Below are positions 42,113 through 52,854 of a DNA stretch of 64,000 nt, one piece after another (position 1 is the first letter of the stretch; each line of letters opens with the position of its first letter). The stretch is from Geobacteraceae bacterium (GTDB lineage: Bacteria; Desulfobacterota; Desulfuromonadia; Geobacterales; Pseudopelobacteraceae): positions 186,001 through 250,000 of the forward strand of contig DAHZCG010000006.1 of assembly GCA_027404165.1 (NCBI GenBank), given 5' to 3'. The notes beneath the pieces were generated by a model, which was not told the DNA's origin, ran no database searches, and worked only from the letters and a program-made list of their open reading frames with translations. The position numbers were made by a program, and so were the translations under genes.

Positions 42113-42286
42113 ATGACACAAAAAAACGCACACAAACCAACCGCAAACAAGCTCTGCACTTCCTGTCGCCGCACCTGCAAACAGGCGGGAAATGCCGTTG
42201 TCGCCAAATGCCCCCGCTATTACCCATTTAATCGCAAGCAGACAAAGCCAGAGTTCACATGGAAACAGATGGATCTGGGGCTCTGA
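42113..42286 (+). CDS. Small Cys-rich protein, function unknown
   Basis: A 57-residue protein starting MTQKNAHKP with four cysteines in LCTSCRRTCKQAGN and VAKCPRYYPF, a possible zinc or Fe-S knuckle, and a C-terminus FTWKQMDLGL. I do not recognise the family. It lies 14 bases after the ilvE hairpin and overlaps the downstream ferredoxin gene by 28 bases in another frame, which supports both being real and coupled. Ribosome binding site is weak. Confidence 0.55.
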   Translation: MTQKNAHKPTANKLCTSCRRTCKQAGNAVVAKCPRYYPFNRKQTKPEFTWKQMDLGL

Positions 42287-42495
42287 AAAGAGACCATCAG
42301 CACATCCCGAAAATTATTCACGAACGCTGCAGCGGCTGCGGTCGCTGCGTCGCCGCCTGCAGTATAAAATTAATTACGCTGGAAACCGTCCGCTTTCACA
42401 AAAATGCCGTATTTCGGTATCCCGACCGCTGTACCGCGTGCGGGCGCTGTGTTGAAGCCTGCCCAATCGGTGCACTCCGCTGGTTACTGTCGTAA
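42259..42495 (+). CDS. Bacterial-type 2[4Fe-4S] ferredoxin
   Basis: A 78-residue protein with two complete cluster motifs: CSGCGRCVAACSIK and CTACGRCVEACPIG, each CxxCxxCxxxC. It carries low-potential electrons in anaerobic metabolism. The second motif is followed by Pro as usual; the first lacks it. It overlaps the Cys-rich gene and ends close to the rpsB promoter. The redox partner cannot be told from context. Confidence 0.88.
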   Translation: METDGSGALKRDHQHIPKIIHERCSGCGRCVAACSIKLITLETVRFHKNAVFRYPDRCTACGRCVEACPIGALRWLLS

Positions 42496-42501
42496 TTACC
42501 C

Positions 42502-42531
42502 TTGATTTTACAGCTGCTGCTGTGCTATAAA
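42502..42531 (+). promoter_or_regulatory. Extended -10 promoter of the rpsB-tsf operon
   Basis: TTGATT (42502-42507), an 18-base spacer and TATAAA (42526-42531) preceded by TG at 42523-42524. It is followed by a 105-base leader before rpsB. Confidence 0.6.
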
Positions 42532-42636
42532 ATTCCGCTATTCAATTCACACGCCTCGGTAAATCCGACGGTGTCCCTATTTACCAGTTGATGACGGGGA
42601 TTCGACGAGGCGGAGGAAAAACCAAAGGAGAAACAC

Positions 42637-43401
42637 ATGTCAAGTATCAGCATGAAGGAACTGTTGGAAGCCGGTGTCCACTTCGGTCACCAGACAAAAC
42701 GCTGGAACCCCAAAATGAAACCCTACATTTTCGGGGCCCGTAACGGAATCTACATCATCGATTTGCAGAAAACCGTCCGTTATTTCAAAACTGCATACAG
42801 CTTTGTCAAGGAATCAGCACAGGATGGCAGCACGGTCCTGTTCGTCGGTACAAAAAAACAGGCTCAGGACTCGGTTGCCGAAGAAGCAGCCCGTTGCGGT
42901 ATGCATTACGTTAATCAGCGGTGGCTTGGCGGAATGCTGACAAACTTTACCACTGTCAAACAGAGCATCGATCGCCTGAAGAAAATTGATGCCATGTTCG
43001 AAGACGGTACCATTGATGCCTACACAAAAAAAGAAACCCTGCAATTTACCCGCGACCGTGAAAAGCTCCAGAAGACCCTCGGCGGGATCAAGACGATGAA
43101 CAAACTCCCCGGTGTCATGTTTGTCATTGACCCGAAGAATGAAGAAATTGCCGTTCAGGAAGCCAACAAACTTGGTATTCCAGTTGTTGCTGTCGTCGAT
43201 ACCAACTGTGACCCCGATCCGATTGATTATGTCATTCCGGGTAACGATGATGCTATCCGTGCCATCCGTCTCCTCTCTTCCAAAATGGCCGATGCTGTTC
43301 TCGAAGGTATTCAGGCACGCAAGGCAGCTCTGCAGAAGGATACCGAAGGCGCAGAGGAATACGCACCTGAAGAAGTTGCTGCAGAAGCAACCGGCGAATA
43401 A
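42637..43401 (+). CDS. rpsB: 30S ribosomal protein S2
   Basis: Binds the 30S body and recruits S1. The 254-residue protein opens with [33 protein letters not shown] and carries the family segments [25 protein letters not shown] and [11 protein letters not shown]. The C-terminal tail is acidic. The start has AAAGGAG 6 bases upstream. It begins the rpsB-tsf pair with its own promoter, and its leader may carry S2-dependent autoregulation, which I cannot confirm by eye. Confidence 0.97.
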   Translation: MSSISMKELLEAGVHFGHQTKRWNPKMKPYIFGARNGIYIIDLQKTVRYFKTAYSFVKESAQDGSTVLFVGTKKQAQDSVAEEAARCGMHYVNQRWLGGMLTNFTTVKQSIDRLKKIDAMFEDGTIDAYTKKETLQFTRDREKLQKTLGGIKTMNKLPGVMFVIDPKNEEIAVQEANKLGIPVVAVVDTNCDPDPIDYVIPGNDDAIRAIRLLSSKMADAVLEGIQARKAALQKDTEGAEEYAPEEVAAEATGE

Positions 43402-43449
43402 TCATACTTTTATACACAATTCCTGTTGTGACAGGATAGGAGGATTGCA

Positions 43450-44385
43450 ATGGCTGTAACAGCGGCACAAATATCAGAATTAAGAAAATCAACCGGCGCC
43501 GGTATGCTTGATTGCAAAAAAGCACTTGAGCAGACTGACGGCAATTTTGACCAGGCTGTCGATTTCCTGCGTACAAAAGGCCTGGCTGCCGCATCAAAAA
43601 AAGCCGGTCGCGCAGCGACGGAAGGTATGGTAGCTGCAGCCGTATCAACAGACGGCAACAAGGGCATTTTGCTTGAGATCAACAGTGAAACGGATTTTGT
43701 TGCAAAAAACGAGAAGTTCCAGGGCTTTGTAAAAGACATCGCGAATCATATCCTGCAGGCAAATCCTGCTTCCGTTGAAGAACTGTTCAATCAGCCGTAT
43801 TGCGGCGACAGCAGCAAAACCATCCAGATCATGCTGAACGAAGCCATTGCGGTCATCGGTGAAAACATGCAGATCCGTCGTTTTGCCAGCTATGTTGTTC
43901 CCGGAGCAGGGGCAATCGGGTCCTACATACACGCCGGTGGAAAAATCGGGGTTCTGGTAGAAGCAATCTGTGACAACGCCACTGCAGCAAAAGATCCTGC
44001 CTTTGCTGCATTTGTCAAGGACGTGGCGATGCATGTTGCTGCAGCCTCTCCCTTGTACGTCCAGCGCGCTGAAGTTGAAGCCGACGTGTTAGAGAGAGAA
44101 AAAGATATTTACCGTGCAAAGGCCCGGGAAACCGGCAAACCGGAAAATATAATCGAAAAGATTATTGCTGGCCAGGTCAACAAATTTTATGCCGACATCT
44201 GCCTGCTTGAACAGCAGTTCGTCAAGGACACCGACAAGACCATTCAGCAGCTTGCCACTGAAATCGGAAAAGCACTTGGTACAACGATAACCATAACTCG
44301 CTTTACTAAATACACCCTCGGCGAGGGACTTGAAAAGAAGGAGTGCGACTTTGCCGCCGAGGTGGCGGCAGCTGCCGGCCTCTAA
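43450..44385 (+). CDS. tsf: Elongation factor Ts
   Basis: Recycles EF-Tu from GDP to GTP form. The 311-residue protein has the TDVGF-type N-terminal module ([25 protein letters not shown]) and [14 protein letters not shown] of the core, with both core subdomains present, so it is the long E. coli type rather than the short (about 215-residue) form. AGGAGG precedes the start by 8 bases. It follows rpsB by 48 bases and is closed by a strong terminator. Confidence 0.97.
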   Translation: MAVTAAQISELRKSTGAGMLDCKKALEQTDGNFDQAVDFLRTKGLAAASKKAGRAATEGMVAAAVSTDGNKGILLEINSETDFVAKNEKFQGFVKDIANHILQANPASVEELFNQPYCGDSSKTIQIMLNEAIAVIGENMQIRRFASYVVPGAGAIGSYIHAGGKIGVLVEAICDNATAAKDPAFAAFVKDVAMHVAAASPLYVQRAEVEADVLEREKDIYRAKARETGKPENIIEKIIAGQVNKFYADICLLEQQFVKDTDKTIQQLATEIGKALGTTITITRFTKYTLGEGLEKKECDFAAEVAAAAGL

Positions 44386-44396
44386 TCCTTTTATCG

Positions 44397-44426
44397 AAGC
44401 CGGCCTGAAATGGCCGGTTTTTTTTT
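44397..44426 (+). terminator. Intrinsic terminator after tsf
   Basis: AAGCCGGCC (44397-44405) pairs with GGCCGGTTT (44412-44420) with one G-U pair and runs into nine T residues. It separates rpsB-tsf from the pyrH operon. Confidence 0.9.
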
Positions 44427-44467
44427 ATTCTTTTCCTGCATGTTATTGCATTAATACGCTGACGTGA

Positions 44468-45222
<755 letters not shown>

Positions 45223-45223
<1 letters not shown>

Positions 45224-45780
45224 TGCCAAAGAACGTGCTTGATGACATGAAAGTCCATATGGAAAAAACAGTGGGCGTCCTGAAAAACGAATTTCAAAAG
45301 ATTCGTACCGGACGGGCCACTACCAACATCCTGGATTCTGTAACTGTAGACTATTACGGCAGCACCTCTTCGCTGAGCCAGGTAGCAACACTGGCTGTCC
45401 CTGAGGCACGCACCATCACCATCACCCCTTGGGAAGCCAAGATCATTCCGGTTATCGAGAAGGCCATCATGAATGCCAACATTGGCCTGACCCCTTCCAA
45501 TGACGGCAAATCCATTCGCTTGAATCTTCCTCCCCTGACTGAAGAACGCCGTAAAGAAATCGTCAAAGGGCTCAAGAAAAGGGCTGAAGAAGATAAGATT
45601 GCTATCAGGAACATCCGCCGTGATGCGATCGACAAACTGAAAAAACTGGAAAAAGATAAAGTTATTACCGAAGATGAACTGAAAAAATATGAGAAAGACG
45701 TCCAGGACGTTACCAAAAGTTTTGAGTTGAGGATGGACGAAGCGGTAACACACAAGGAAAAAGAGGTCCTGGAAGTCTGA
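45223..45780 (+). CDS. frr: Ribosome recycling factor
   Basis: Splits post-termination ribosomes with EF-G. The 185-residue protein has the three-helix arrangement with LKNEFQKIRTGRATTNIL and the signature PLTEERRKEIVKGLKK. Start overlaps the pyrH stop by one base and its stop overlaps the uppS start by one base, a tightly coupled run. Confidence 0.97.
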
Positions 45781-46535
45781 TGATACCGATTGACCCACAA
45801 AAACTTCCGGTTCATCTAGCGGTTATCATGGATGGTAACGGCCGTTGGGCGCAACAACGTATGCTCAGGCGCATCGTTGGGCATCAGCGCGGTGCCGAAA
45901 CGGTTAAAATGGTTGTTGAGCAGTCTTCACTCCTTGGGATCAAATACCTGACTCTGTTCGCCTTCTCTTCTGAAAACTGGTCGCGGCCAGCGCTGGAAGT
46001 ACGGGCCTTGATGACGCTGCTTAAAAAATATATCCGCCAGGAAACTGCACGCATGATGCGCAAAAATATTCGCTACAACGTCATCGGTAATCGCAATGAC
46101 CTGCCGGACGATGTCAACGAAACTCTGGATGAGGCCATCCAAAAAACGGCAGCAAACACGGGAATGGTTTTGACGCTGGCCCTCTCATATGGCGGTAGAC
46201 AGGAATTAAGCCGTGCAGCAGCCCGCCTTGCACAGGATGCCGTTGACGGCTTAGTGGCACCAGGTATAATTACCACGGAACTGTTTGAGTCTTATCTTGA
46301 TACCGGGGGCCTGCCAGACCCTGATTTCCTGATTCGCACCAGCGGCGAGATGCGTATCAGTAACTTTCTGCTCTGGCAACTTGCCTATACCGAGCTCTAT
46401 TTTACCGATACCAACTGGCCCGATTTCACTATTAATGAACTTCACAAAGCGTTGACAGACTTCCAGTCGCGTGAACGTCGCTTTGGATTGACTGGCGACC
46501 AGATATCACAAAGGGGCGACCTATCAAACGCCTGA
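45780..46535 (+). CDS. uppS: Undecaprenyl diphosphate synthase
   Basis: cis-Prenyltransferase that makes C55-PP, the lipid carrier for peptidoglycan and O-antigen. The 251-residue protein has the catalytic motif VIMDGNGRWAQQR, YLTLFAFSSENWSRP and the C-terminal DFLIRTSGEMRISNFLLWQ and TNWPDF stretches. It overlaps frr by one base and the probable cdsA start by 13 bases. Confidence 0.96.
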   Translation: MIPIDPQKLPVHLAVIMDGNGRWAQQRMLRRIVGHQRGAETVKMVVEQSSLLGIKYLTLFAFSSENWSRPALEVRALMTLLKKYIRQETARMMRKNIRYNVIGNRNDLPDDVNETLDEAIQKTAANTGMVLTLALSYGGRQELSRAAARLAQDAVDGLVAPGIITTELFESYLDTGGLPDPDFLIRTSGEMRISNFLLWQLAYTELYFTDTNWPDFTINELHKALTDFQSRERRFGLTGDQISQRGDLSNA

Positions 46536-47317
46536 TCTCAGCTCTCATCTTGCTACCGGTCGTCGCCCTGATCATCTTGAAGGGTGGTGCACTTCTTTTT
46601 GCCTGTCTGCTGGCGCTGCTTTCCGCCATCGGCACCATTGAATTTTATCGCATGGCTCTGCCGACACGAAAGCTGGAACTTTGGTTGGCAGTCGTGGCTG
46701 GATCGCTTTTGATCTTTATCCCCTTTGCTGGTGATGACAAACTGATACTCTCAGCGATCTGGCTGTTTTTTATCTGTTTTGCACTATTATTCCTATTCAG
46801 AATTCGTTCAATTGAGGCTGCCGCGCAAGAAGTCGCCTTTGCACTGTTGGCATTTTTCTACATCCCATTCCTGCTGATGCATCTTGTTCAGTTACGCCTG
46901 ACCCCATTCGGCATTGAGTGGCTGATTGTCATTATGCTGATTGTGATGACCAACGACTCGGCCGCCTATTACACCGGTAGCGCTTTTGGCAAGCACCGCC
47001 TGTACCCGCTGGTCAGCCCTAAAAAAAGCATCGAAGGAGCTGTCGGTGGCCTGGTCGGCAGTCTTGGCGGCACACTGCTGGCAAAATTCACATTTTTTTC
47101 GCAATTAACATTTACCGATGCTGTCCTGACCGCCCTTGTCATCGGTACGGTCGGACAGGCAGGTGATCTGTTCGAATCACTGTTGAAACGCAGCTTCGGT
47201 GTTAAAGATTCCGGCACTATCATTCCGGGGCATGGCGGTGTGCTTGACCGTATGGATAGCATTCTATTCGCCGCTCCGATCACCTATTATTATGTTCTCT
47301 TCTTTTTTAAAGGCTAA
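46523..47317 (+). CDS. cdsA: Phosphatidate cytidylyltransferase, probable AUC start
   Basis: Makes CDP-diacylglycerol for phospholipids. An 8-helix membrane protein with the CdsA signature near the C-terminus (KRSFGVKDSGTIIPGHGG, VLDRMDSILFA). Family members start MKRxxxAxxLLP; here the matching stretch is ATC-AAA-CGC-CTG at 46523 with AAAGGGG 6 bases upstream, so the protein probably begins at AUC and reads (M)KRLISALILLPVV. The first conventional start, TTG at 46550, has no Shine-Dalgarno and would delete nine residues of the first helix. The choice is inference; product identity is firm. Confidence 0.85.
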   Translation: MKRLISALILLPVVALIILKGGALLFACLLALLSAIGTIEFYRMALPTRKLELWLAVVAGSLLIFIPFAGDDKLILSAIWLFFICFALLFLFRIRSIEAAAQEVAFALLAFFYIPFLLMHLVQLRLTPFGIEWLIVIMLIVMTNDSAAYYTGSAFGKHRLYPLVSPKKSIEGAVGGLVGSLGGTLLAKFTFFSQLTFTDAVLTALVIGTVGQAGDLFESLLKRSFGVKDSGTIIPGHGGVLDRMDSILFAAPITYYYVLFFFKG

Positions 47318-47320
47318 TTT

Positions 47321-48481
47321 ATGAAAAACATCACCATCCTTGGTTCAACCGGCTCGATCGGTGTGAGTACACTCGAAATCATCTGCGCGCATCCTGACCG
47401 TTTCCGGGTTGTGGCCATGACTGCCGGAAAAAATCTGGAACTCTTTGTGCGGCAGATCAAACAATTTAAGCCCCGTATTGCAGCCGTCGCTTCTCATACC
47501 GACGTGCCCCGCCTTCAGGAGATGTGCAGCGGCCTTGACGTGACAATTCTCGGAGGTGTTGAAGGATTGATAGCTGCAGCGACAGCTGACGAGACTGATA
47601 TGGTAGTGGCAGCAATTGTGGGCGCCGCCGGTCTGGTTCCGACTGCTGCCGCCATCCGTGCCCGGAAGGACATCGCCTTGGCAAACAAGGAGACTCTGGT
47701 TACGGCAGGCCATCTGTTCATGGAACTGGTCGCAGAATTCGGAGTCAGACTTTTTCCGGTAGACAGCGAGCATAGTGCTATATTTCAGTCGATTGAAGGA
47801 CACCGGTGCGAGGATATACACAAAATAATTTTAACCGCATCGGGTGGCCCGTTCTTGAACACTCCGGCCGCACAATTATCAAACGTCACGGTCCGTGATG
47901 CCCTCAATCACCCCAACTGGAATATGGGGAAAAAGATCACCATCGATTCGGCCACAATGATGAACAAGGGGCTTGAAGTGATCGAGGCACGCTGGTTATT
48001 CAACACTCCTGTAGAGAAAATAGGGGTCAATATCCACCCCCAGAGCATTATTCACTCAATGGTTGAGTACGTTGACGGCTGCGTTATTGCCCAACTCGGC
48101 ACACCGGATATGAAGGCCCCCATTGCCTATGCTCTTGCCTATCCGGAACGGATTGTCACCGGGGTAAAACCGCTTGACTTGACAATTCTTTCCGGGCTGA
48201 CTTTTTTCAGCCCTGACCACGACAAGTTTCGTTGTCTCGGACTTGCTTATCGCGCCATCGCGTCTGGAGAGAGCATGCCGGCCGTCATGAACGCCGCGAA
48301 TGAAATTGCCGTCACAGAGTTTCTTGAGGGGCGCATCGGCTTCACCCAGATTGCCGAGACTATCGAGCGCACCATGGACGCCCATTCAGCACATACACTG
48401 AAATCAATTGAAGAAGTTTTGAAAGCAGACCTTTGGGGCAGAGAGTCAGCCCGTGAAATCTGTCGGGAGATGGTACACTGA
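47321..48481 (+). CDS. dxr: 1-Deoxy-D-xylulose 5-phosphate reductoisomerase
   Basis: Second step of the MEP isoprenoid pathway. The 386-residue protein opens with the NADPH-binding [16 protein letters not shown] and has the [23 protein letters not shown] and [14 protein letters not shown] motifs, all catalytic and substrate residues being in place. It starts 4 bases after cdsA and supplies C5 units for UppS in the same run. Confidence 0.97.
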   Translation: MKNITILGSTGSIGVSTLEIICAHPDRFRVVAMTAGKNLELFVRQIKQFKPRIAAVASHTDVPRLQEMCSGLDVTILGGVEGLIAAATADETDMVVAAIVGAAGLVPTAAAIRARKDIALANKETLVTAGHLFMELVAEFGVRLFPVDSEHSAIFQSIEGHRCEDIHKIILTASGGPFLNTPAAQLSNVTVRDALNHPNWNMGKKITIDSATMMNKGLEVIEARWLFNTPVEKIGVNIHPQSIIHSMVEYVDGCVIAQLGTPDMKAPIAYALAYPERIVTGVKPLDLTILSGLTFFSPDHDKFRCLGLAYRAIASGESMPAVMNAANEIAVTEFLEGRIGFTQIAETIERTMDAHSAHTLKSIEEVLKADLWGRESAREICREMVH

Positions 48482-48482
48482 T

Positions 48483-49625
48483 ATGACCGTTATTTATGCA
48501 ATCATAGTCTTAGGAATCTTGATTTTTGTCCATGAGTTCGGCCACTTTCTGATAGCCAAATTGATGGGAGTCCGTGTTGAAAAGTTTTCTCTTGGCTTTG
48601 GCCCAAAACTGCTCGGCAAAAAGATTGGAGAGACTGAGTATCTGCTTTCAGCGTTCCCACTCGGCGGTTACGTCAAGATGTTTGGTGAAAGTGGCATTAT
48701 TGAGGGAACCGACTCGCCCCTCCCTCTAGATGGCGAAGCACCGGCAGCAGCACCCCCGGGAGATTCTGACCAGCGGGAACTGACCGATGAAGAAACGGCT
48801 CGTTCCTTTGCCCACAAACCGGTGCTGGCACGGATTGCAATTGTCATGGCCGGACCTGTTTTCAATCTTTTATTTGCCTGGCTTATCTTTATTATTCTCT
48901 GCATGATTGGTGTGCCAACGGTTACTTCGAGAATCGGTGAAGCACTCAAGGACAAACCAGCCGCCAGAGCCGGCATGCAGAAGGGTGATATTATCATCTC
49001 CATCAACAACAAGCCGATCAGTCAATGGGATCAAATTGCCGCTGCAGTCGCTGCCAGCAAAGGAAAACCTCTGACGCTATCAGTCAAGCGTGAATCCCGG
49101 GTCATCCCCTTCACGGTCGCCCCCGAGCCACGTATTTCAAAGAATCTGTTCGGTGAAAAAATCAATGGCTATGCAATCGGGGTAGCGGCGGCAGGCGAAG
49201 TCGTTACTGAATACTACAATCCATTTGAAGCTGTCATTAAAGGGAGCGAGCAGACCTGGAAAGTCATCGACCTGACGTTTATGTCATTGGTGAAAATGGT
49301 ACAGCGAGTCGTACCGATGGATAGCGTCGGCGGCCCGATCATGATTGCAAAAATGGCCGGACAACAGGCATCTGCAGGTATCGCACCGTTTCTGGCCTTT
49401 ATGGCACTGCTTTCTGTCAACCTTGGCGTACTCAACCTGCTGCCGGTACCGGTACTCGACGGCGGACACCTGCTCTTCTACTTTATGGAATTAATCTTTC
49501 GGCGTCCGGTGCCTCAAAGGATTCGTGAATATGCCCAGCAGATTGGCATGGCACTGCTGTTGGGCCTGATGGTTCTGGCTTTCTACAATGATATCATCAG
49601 GTATTTTGTCAACAGCCAGGGGTAA
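48483..49625 (+). CDS. rseP: Site-2 protease RseP (RIP metalloprotease)
   Basis: Intramembrane protease that cuts anti-sigma factors and signal peptides. The 380-residue protein has the zinc motif HEFGH (near residue 17), a PDZ domain (AGMQKGDIIISINNKPISQW) and the C-terminal PVPVLDGGHLL motif supplying the Asp ligand. A second PDZ domain is not evident. The ATG is taken at 48483 directly after the dxr stop. Follows the conserved dxr-rseP order. Confidence 0.95.
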   Translation: MTVIYAIIVLGILIFVHEFGHFLIAKLMGVRVEKFSLGFGPKLLGKKIGETEYLLSAFPLGGYVKMFGESGIIEGTDSPLPLDGEAPAAAPPGDSDQRELTDEETARSFAHKPVLARIAIVMAGPVFNLLFAWLIFIILCMIGVPTVTSRIGEALKDKPAARAGMQKGDIIISINNKPISQWDQIAAAVAASKGKPLTLSVKRESRVIPFTVAPEPRISKNLFGEKINGYAIGVAAAGEVVTEYYNPFEAVIKGSEQTWKVIDLTFMSLVKMVQRVVPMDSVGGPIMIAKMAGQQASAGIAPFLAFMALLSVNLGVLNLLPVPVLDGGHLLFYFMELIFRRPVPQRIREYAQQIGMALLLGLMVLAFYNDIIRYFVNSQG

Positions 49626-49674
49626 TCGATTATCACGGAGGCATGTCATCAATAGCGGCAAAAGGAGCTTCTGA

Positions 49675-50721
49675 ATGTCATCCGAATCAAAACAGAACAG
49701 CATAACGCCTCATGATACCCGCTATCTCTTTGTTCTACCATTTTCAACAGACCCGGCTCTTGCCCGACGTTTTCTTGCCCGGGATAGCAATATTGTCGGT
49801 AACATTCGCTTTGGAAAGATCCTGGAGACGCTTGACAAGGTGGCTGAGAACACTGCCTTAGCCTATGTTCACAGGTTTTACCCCGAAGCGAGGGTTGTCA
49901 CGGCTGCTATAGACAGCATAATACTGAGAAATCCCGCCGATACCAAACACGACCTGGTATTTTCAGCCCAAATCAACCACGTGGGCACGTCCTCAATGGA
50001 GGTCGGCATACGGATTGAGTGTCTGGGAGAGGGTTCGAGCCATATGGCAACCTGCTACTTTACCATGGTGGCACGCTCAACCGACTCCGGAGCAGCTAAA
50101 AGCCTTGCACTGCCCCCGCTCCGGTATCCTGAAGAAATTGATAAAAAGCGTTACCAGAAAGCGGAGCAGCGGCGGCAGGCATATCGTGATGAGCTTGCGA
50201 AAGCGGAGGAAATGCCGTCGCACGATGAATATCTGTTGCTCAAAAAGCTGCACAAAGAACAGGAACGCGGTGGCTTTAACGGAATACGTGCCGACCAGCT
50301 GATGCTTGAATCCACGGGCAGGGCATATCCCGAGCAGGAAAATGTCCCGGCAACCATTTTTGGCGGCTACCTGATCAGAAAAGCATATGAGTTAGCGGCG
50401 CTGGCAGCGGAAATGGTTGCTCCAGACAGAGCGGTGCCGTTCCGGGTGAACCGCATTAACTTCAACCAACCGGTACTTTTGGGGGACCAGCTGAAGTTCA
50501 CCGCCAGGGTGGTTTATACCGGTAAAACAACTATTACCGTGCAGTCAGATATTGAGCGTTTCAGCCGCTCGGGCAACAATAAATCTCTTTCAAACTCCTG
50601 TCTGTTTACCTTCCGCAATGTCGGCAGTGACATGAGTCCTCAACCGGTACCATTCATCTATCCGGTAACGTACGCCGAAGATGCCCGTTTTTTAAATGCG
50701 TATCGCCAGCGACTCGATTGA
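49675..50721 (+). CDS. Double hotdog-fold acyl-CoA thioesterase (ACOT9-like)
   Basis: A 348-residue protein with two hotdog domains: the first (about residues 15-140) with GNIRFGKILETLDKVAENTALAYVHR, the second (about 215-340) with FGGYLIRKAYELAALAAEM and FNQPVLLGDQLKF. This tandem layout is that of ACOT-type acyl-CoA hydrolases. Substrate chain length is unknown. It is 49 bases after rseP and ends 51 bases before tsaB, so it likely sits in the same transcript, at the place where proS often lies in relatives. Confidence 0.85.
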   Translation: MSSESKQNSITPHDTRYLFVLPFSTDPALARRFLARDSNIVGNIRFGKILETLDKVAENTALAYVHRFYPEARVVTAAIDSIILRNPADTKHDLVFSAQINHVGTSSMEVGIRIECLGEGSSHMATCYFTMVARSTDSGAAKSLALPPLRYPEEIDKKRYQKAEQRRQAYRDELAKAEEMPSHDEYLLLKKLHKEQERGGFNGIRADQLMLESTGRAYPEQENVPATIFGGYLIRKAYELAALAAEMVAPDRAVPFRVNRINFNQPVLLGDQLKFTARVVYTGKTTITVQSDIERFSRSGNNKSLSNSCLFTFRNVGSDMSPQPVPFIYPVTYAEDARFLNAYRQRLD

Positions 50722-50772
50722 ATTGAGATCCCTGCAGTTTTGTTTCATAAAGCGTTCCGGAGCAGATGATTC

Positions 50773-51471
50773 ATGAACATTCTTGCCATAGACACTTCCA
50801 CGCCACTCGCCAGCATTGCAATTGCTGTTGACGAACACATAGCCGCCGAATCAGTGATAAACACAAATCGGACTCTTTCCGCCCGTCTCATGCCTGAAAT
50901 TGTACGACTCCTGGCAATGCTGGGGTTGTCAAGTGGCGATATTGACCTCTTCGCTTCTTCCACCGGTCCCGGTTCATTCACCGGCGTACGTGGCGGGGTA
51001 GCAACGATCCAGGGGTTGGCGCTTGCAACCGGTAAACCGTGTGCCGGTTTTTCATCACTTGCCATGTTGTCCATGAATTTTTCACTATCAGCCCTCCCCA
51101 TCTGTCCGATGCTTGATGCCCGCAAAAGCGAAGTATATGCAGCTCTCTATGACTGTTCGTCCCCCCTCCCCTCCCCGCTCTTGAATGATTGCGTTCTTCC
51201 ACCCAATGCGTTTCTTAATCAGATTACCGAGCTGACCGGTCAACCGGTCATCTTCGTTGGCGACGGCACTCTGCGCTACCACGACCTGATTGCCCAACAG
51301 CTCGGTGACCGGGCAATCTTTGCCCCCTTCCCGCTTCAGTCTCCCCATGCTGCCAATGGCATATTGCTGGCATTACATGCCTGCAAGCGTGGTGACATGC
51401 TGAAACCTTCACAACTGCTGCCGGTCTACCTGCGGGCATCTGATGCAGAACTGATGAAGAAAAAGAACTGA
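50773..51471 (+). CDS. tsaB: tRNA threonylcarbamoyladenosine biosynthesis protein TsaB
   Basis: Scaffold partner of TsaD and TsaE in making t6A37 of ANN-decoding tRNAs. The 232-residue ASKHA-fold protein has ILAIDTSTPLASIAIA and the signature STGPGSFTGVRGGVATIQGLA. It lacks the metal-binding motif of TsaD, as expected. It is 51 bases after the thioesterase gene, the last gene of the pyrH-to-tsaB run. Confidence 0.93.
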   Translation: MNILAIDTSTPLASIAIAVDEHIAAESVINTNRTLSARLMPEIVRLLAMLGLSSGDIDLFASSTGPGSFTGVRGGVATIQGLALATGKPCAGFSSLAMLSMNFSLSALPICPMLDARKSEVYAALYDCSSPLPSPLLNDCVLPPNAFLNQITELTGQPVIFVGDGTLRYHDLIAQQLGDRAIFAPFPLQSPHAANGILLALHACKRGDMLKPSQLLPVYLRASDAELMKKKN

Positions 51472-51542
51472 TCACAGCCTGCGCCCCCTCAAGCTGAGCG
51501 GGTTCATACAGTTCATACCCTCATTGATTCTTGCACTGTACA

Positions 51543-51571
51543 CCGGTCATGCTGCCACCCGTCATGACCGG
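51543..51571 (+). repeat. 9-bp hairpin in the sucC leader
   Basis: CCGGTCATG (51543-51551) pairs with CATGACCGG (51563-51571) around 11 bases. It is upstream of the sucC promoter and has no T-run; it may serve as the end of the tsaB transcript or a protein site. Confidence 0.4.
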
Positions 51572-51600
51572 CGTGCCATTGCCGCGCCGCCACCTCTCAA

Positions 51601-51628
51601 TTGCACTATCACTCTTCGCTGCTATACT
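51601..51628 (+). promoter_or_regulatory. Putative sucCD promoter
   Basis: TTGCAC (51601-51606) and TATACT (51623-51628) are 16 bases apart, 36 bases before the sucC ATG. Confidence 0.55.
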
Positions 51629-51663
51629 TTTCCATAAATTATGCTTCAGATGGAGAACTCACC

Positions 51664-52854
51664 ATGAACATCCACGAGTATCAGGCCAAGGAAATCTTCA
51701 GCAGCTACGGCATCCCAATCCCGCGGGGCCTTGTGGCGCTTACGTCCGATCAGGTCGAACGTGCCGCCAAAATGATGGGGGGACGCTGCGTTGTCAAAGC
51801 ACAGATCTATGCCGGCGGGCGAGGCAAGGCGGGCGGAGTCAGACTGATCAACCATCCTGAAGAGGCACAGGAATTCGCAAAGGAGCTGTTCGGACGCTCG
51901 TTGGTAACCAAGCAAACCGGCCCACAGGGACTGAAGGTGCGTCGCATCCTGGTGGAAGAAGCGGTTGAGATTGCCCGAGAATTCTACCTTTCCATCACGC
52001 TCGACCGGATGAGTTCCCGCTATATTGTGATAGCCTCAGCCGAAGGTGGAATTGATATCGAAGAGGTCGCGAGCAAGAGCCCGGAGAAGATTCTGACTCT
52101 CACAATTAATCCGTTTACCGGACTGCGCCCCTACCAGGCCCGCAAGATTGCACTGGATTTGGGACTGTCCGGATCAGTCTGCGAGGATTGCGTCGAGTTA
52201 ATCCTTAACATGTACTGTGTCTGTCAGGAGAAGGACTGTTCACTGATTGAAATTAATCCACTGGTAGTAACCAGTACCGGCTGGTTAATGGCTATGGACG
52301 CCAAAATTACCTTTGATGACAATGCCGTGCATCGCCATCGCGAATATCCGGACATGGTGGACTACTCGCAACTCGATCCACTGGAAATCAATGCCGCCAA
52401 GTACGATCTTTCCTATATCAAGCTGTCCGGTTCGATTGGGTGTCTGATCAATGGAGCCGGACTGGCCATGGCGACCCTTGATGTGCTCAAGGAATGCGGC
52501 GGCGAACCGGCCAATTTTCTGGATGTCGGAGGCGGAGCAACCAGGGAAAAAGTGGCAGAAGCCTTCAGAATCATCCTGCAGGATTGCGACGTGAAGGGGA
52601 TCTTTGTCAATATTTTTGGTGGCATCATGCGGTGCGATGTCATTGCCCAGGGCATCATCGAAGCAGCCAGTGCCGTCGGCTGCACTCTGCCGATCGTGGT
52701 ACGCATGGATGGAAGTCATGTTGAGGACGGAAAAAAACTACTTCAGGAGTCCGGCCTGAACGTGCAGATCGGCGCCTCACTGGGAGATGGCGCCGCCAGG
52801 ATCGTAAAGATGCTGGCTCAGGGGGGACAAGGCCATGTCAATACTTGTCAATAA
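51664..52854 (+). CDS. sucC: Succinyl-CoA synthetase (ADP-forming), beta subunit
   Basis: Interconverts succinyl-CoA and succinate with ATP/GTP. The 396-residue protein begins [17 protein letters not shown], has the ATP-grasp loop [16 protein letters not shown] and the [18 protein letters not shown] phosphate loop. The start at 51664 follows GGAGA by 7 bases; a longer frame start at 51601 lies in the promoter. It overlaps sucD by 20 bases. Confidence 0.95.
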   Translation: MNIHEYQAKEIFSSYGIPIPRGLVALTSDQVERAAKMMGGRCVVKAQIYAGGRGKAGGVRLINHPEEAQEFAKELFGRSLVTKQTGPQGLKVRRILVEEAVEIAREFYLSITLDRMSSRYIVIASAEGGIDIEEVASKSPEKILTLTINPFTGLRPYQARKIALDLGLSGSVCEDCVELILNMYCVCQEKDCSLIEINPLVVTSTGWLMAMDAKITFDDNAVHRHREYPDMVDYSQLDPLEINAAKYDLSYIKLSGSIGCLINGAGLAMATLDVLKECGGEPANFLDVGGGATREKVAEAFRIILQDCDVKGIFVNIFGGIMRCDVIAQGIIEAASAVGCTLPIVVRMDGSHVEDGKKLLQESGLNVQIGASLGDGAARIVKMLAQGGQGHVNTCQ

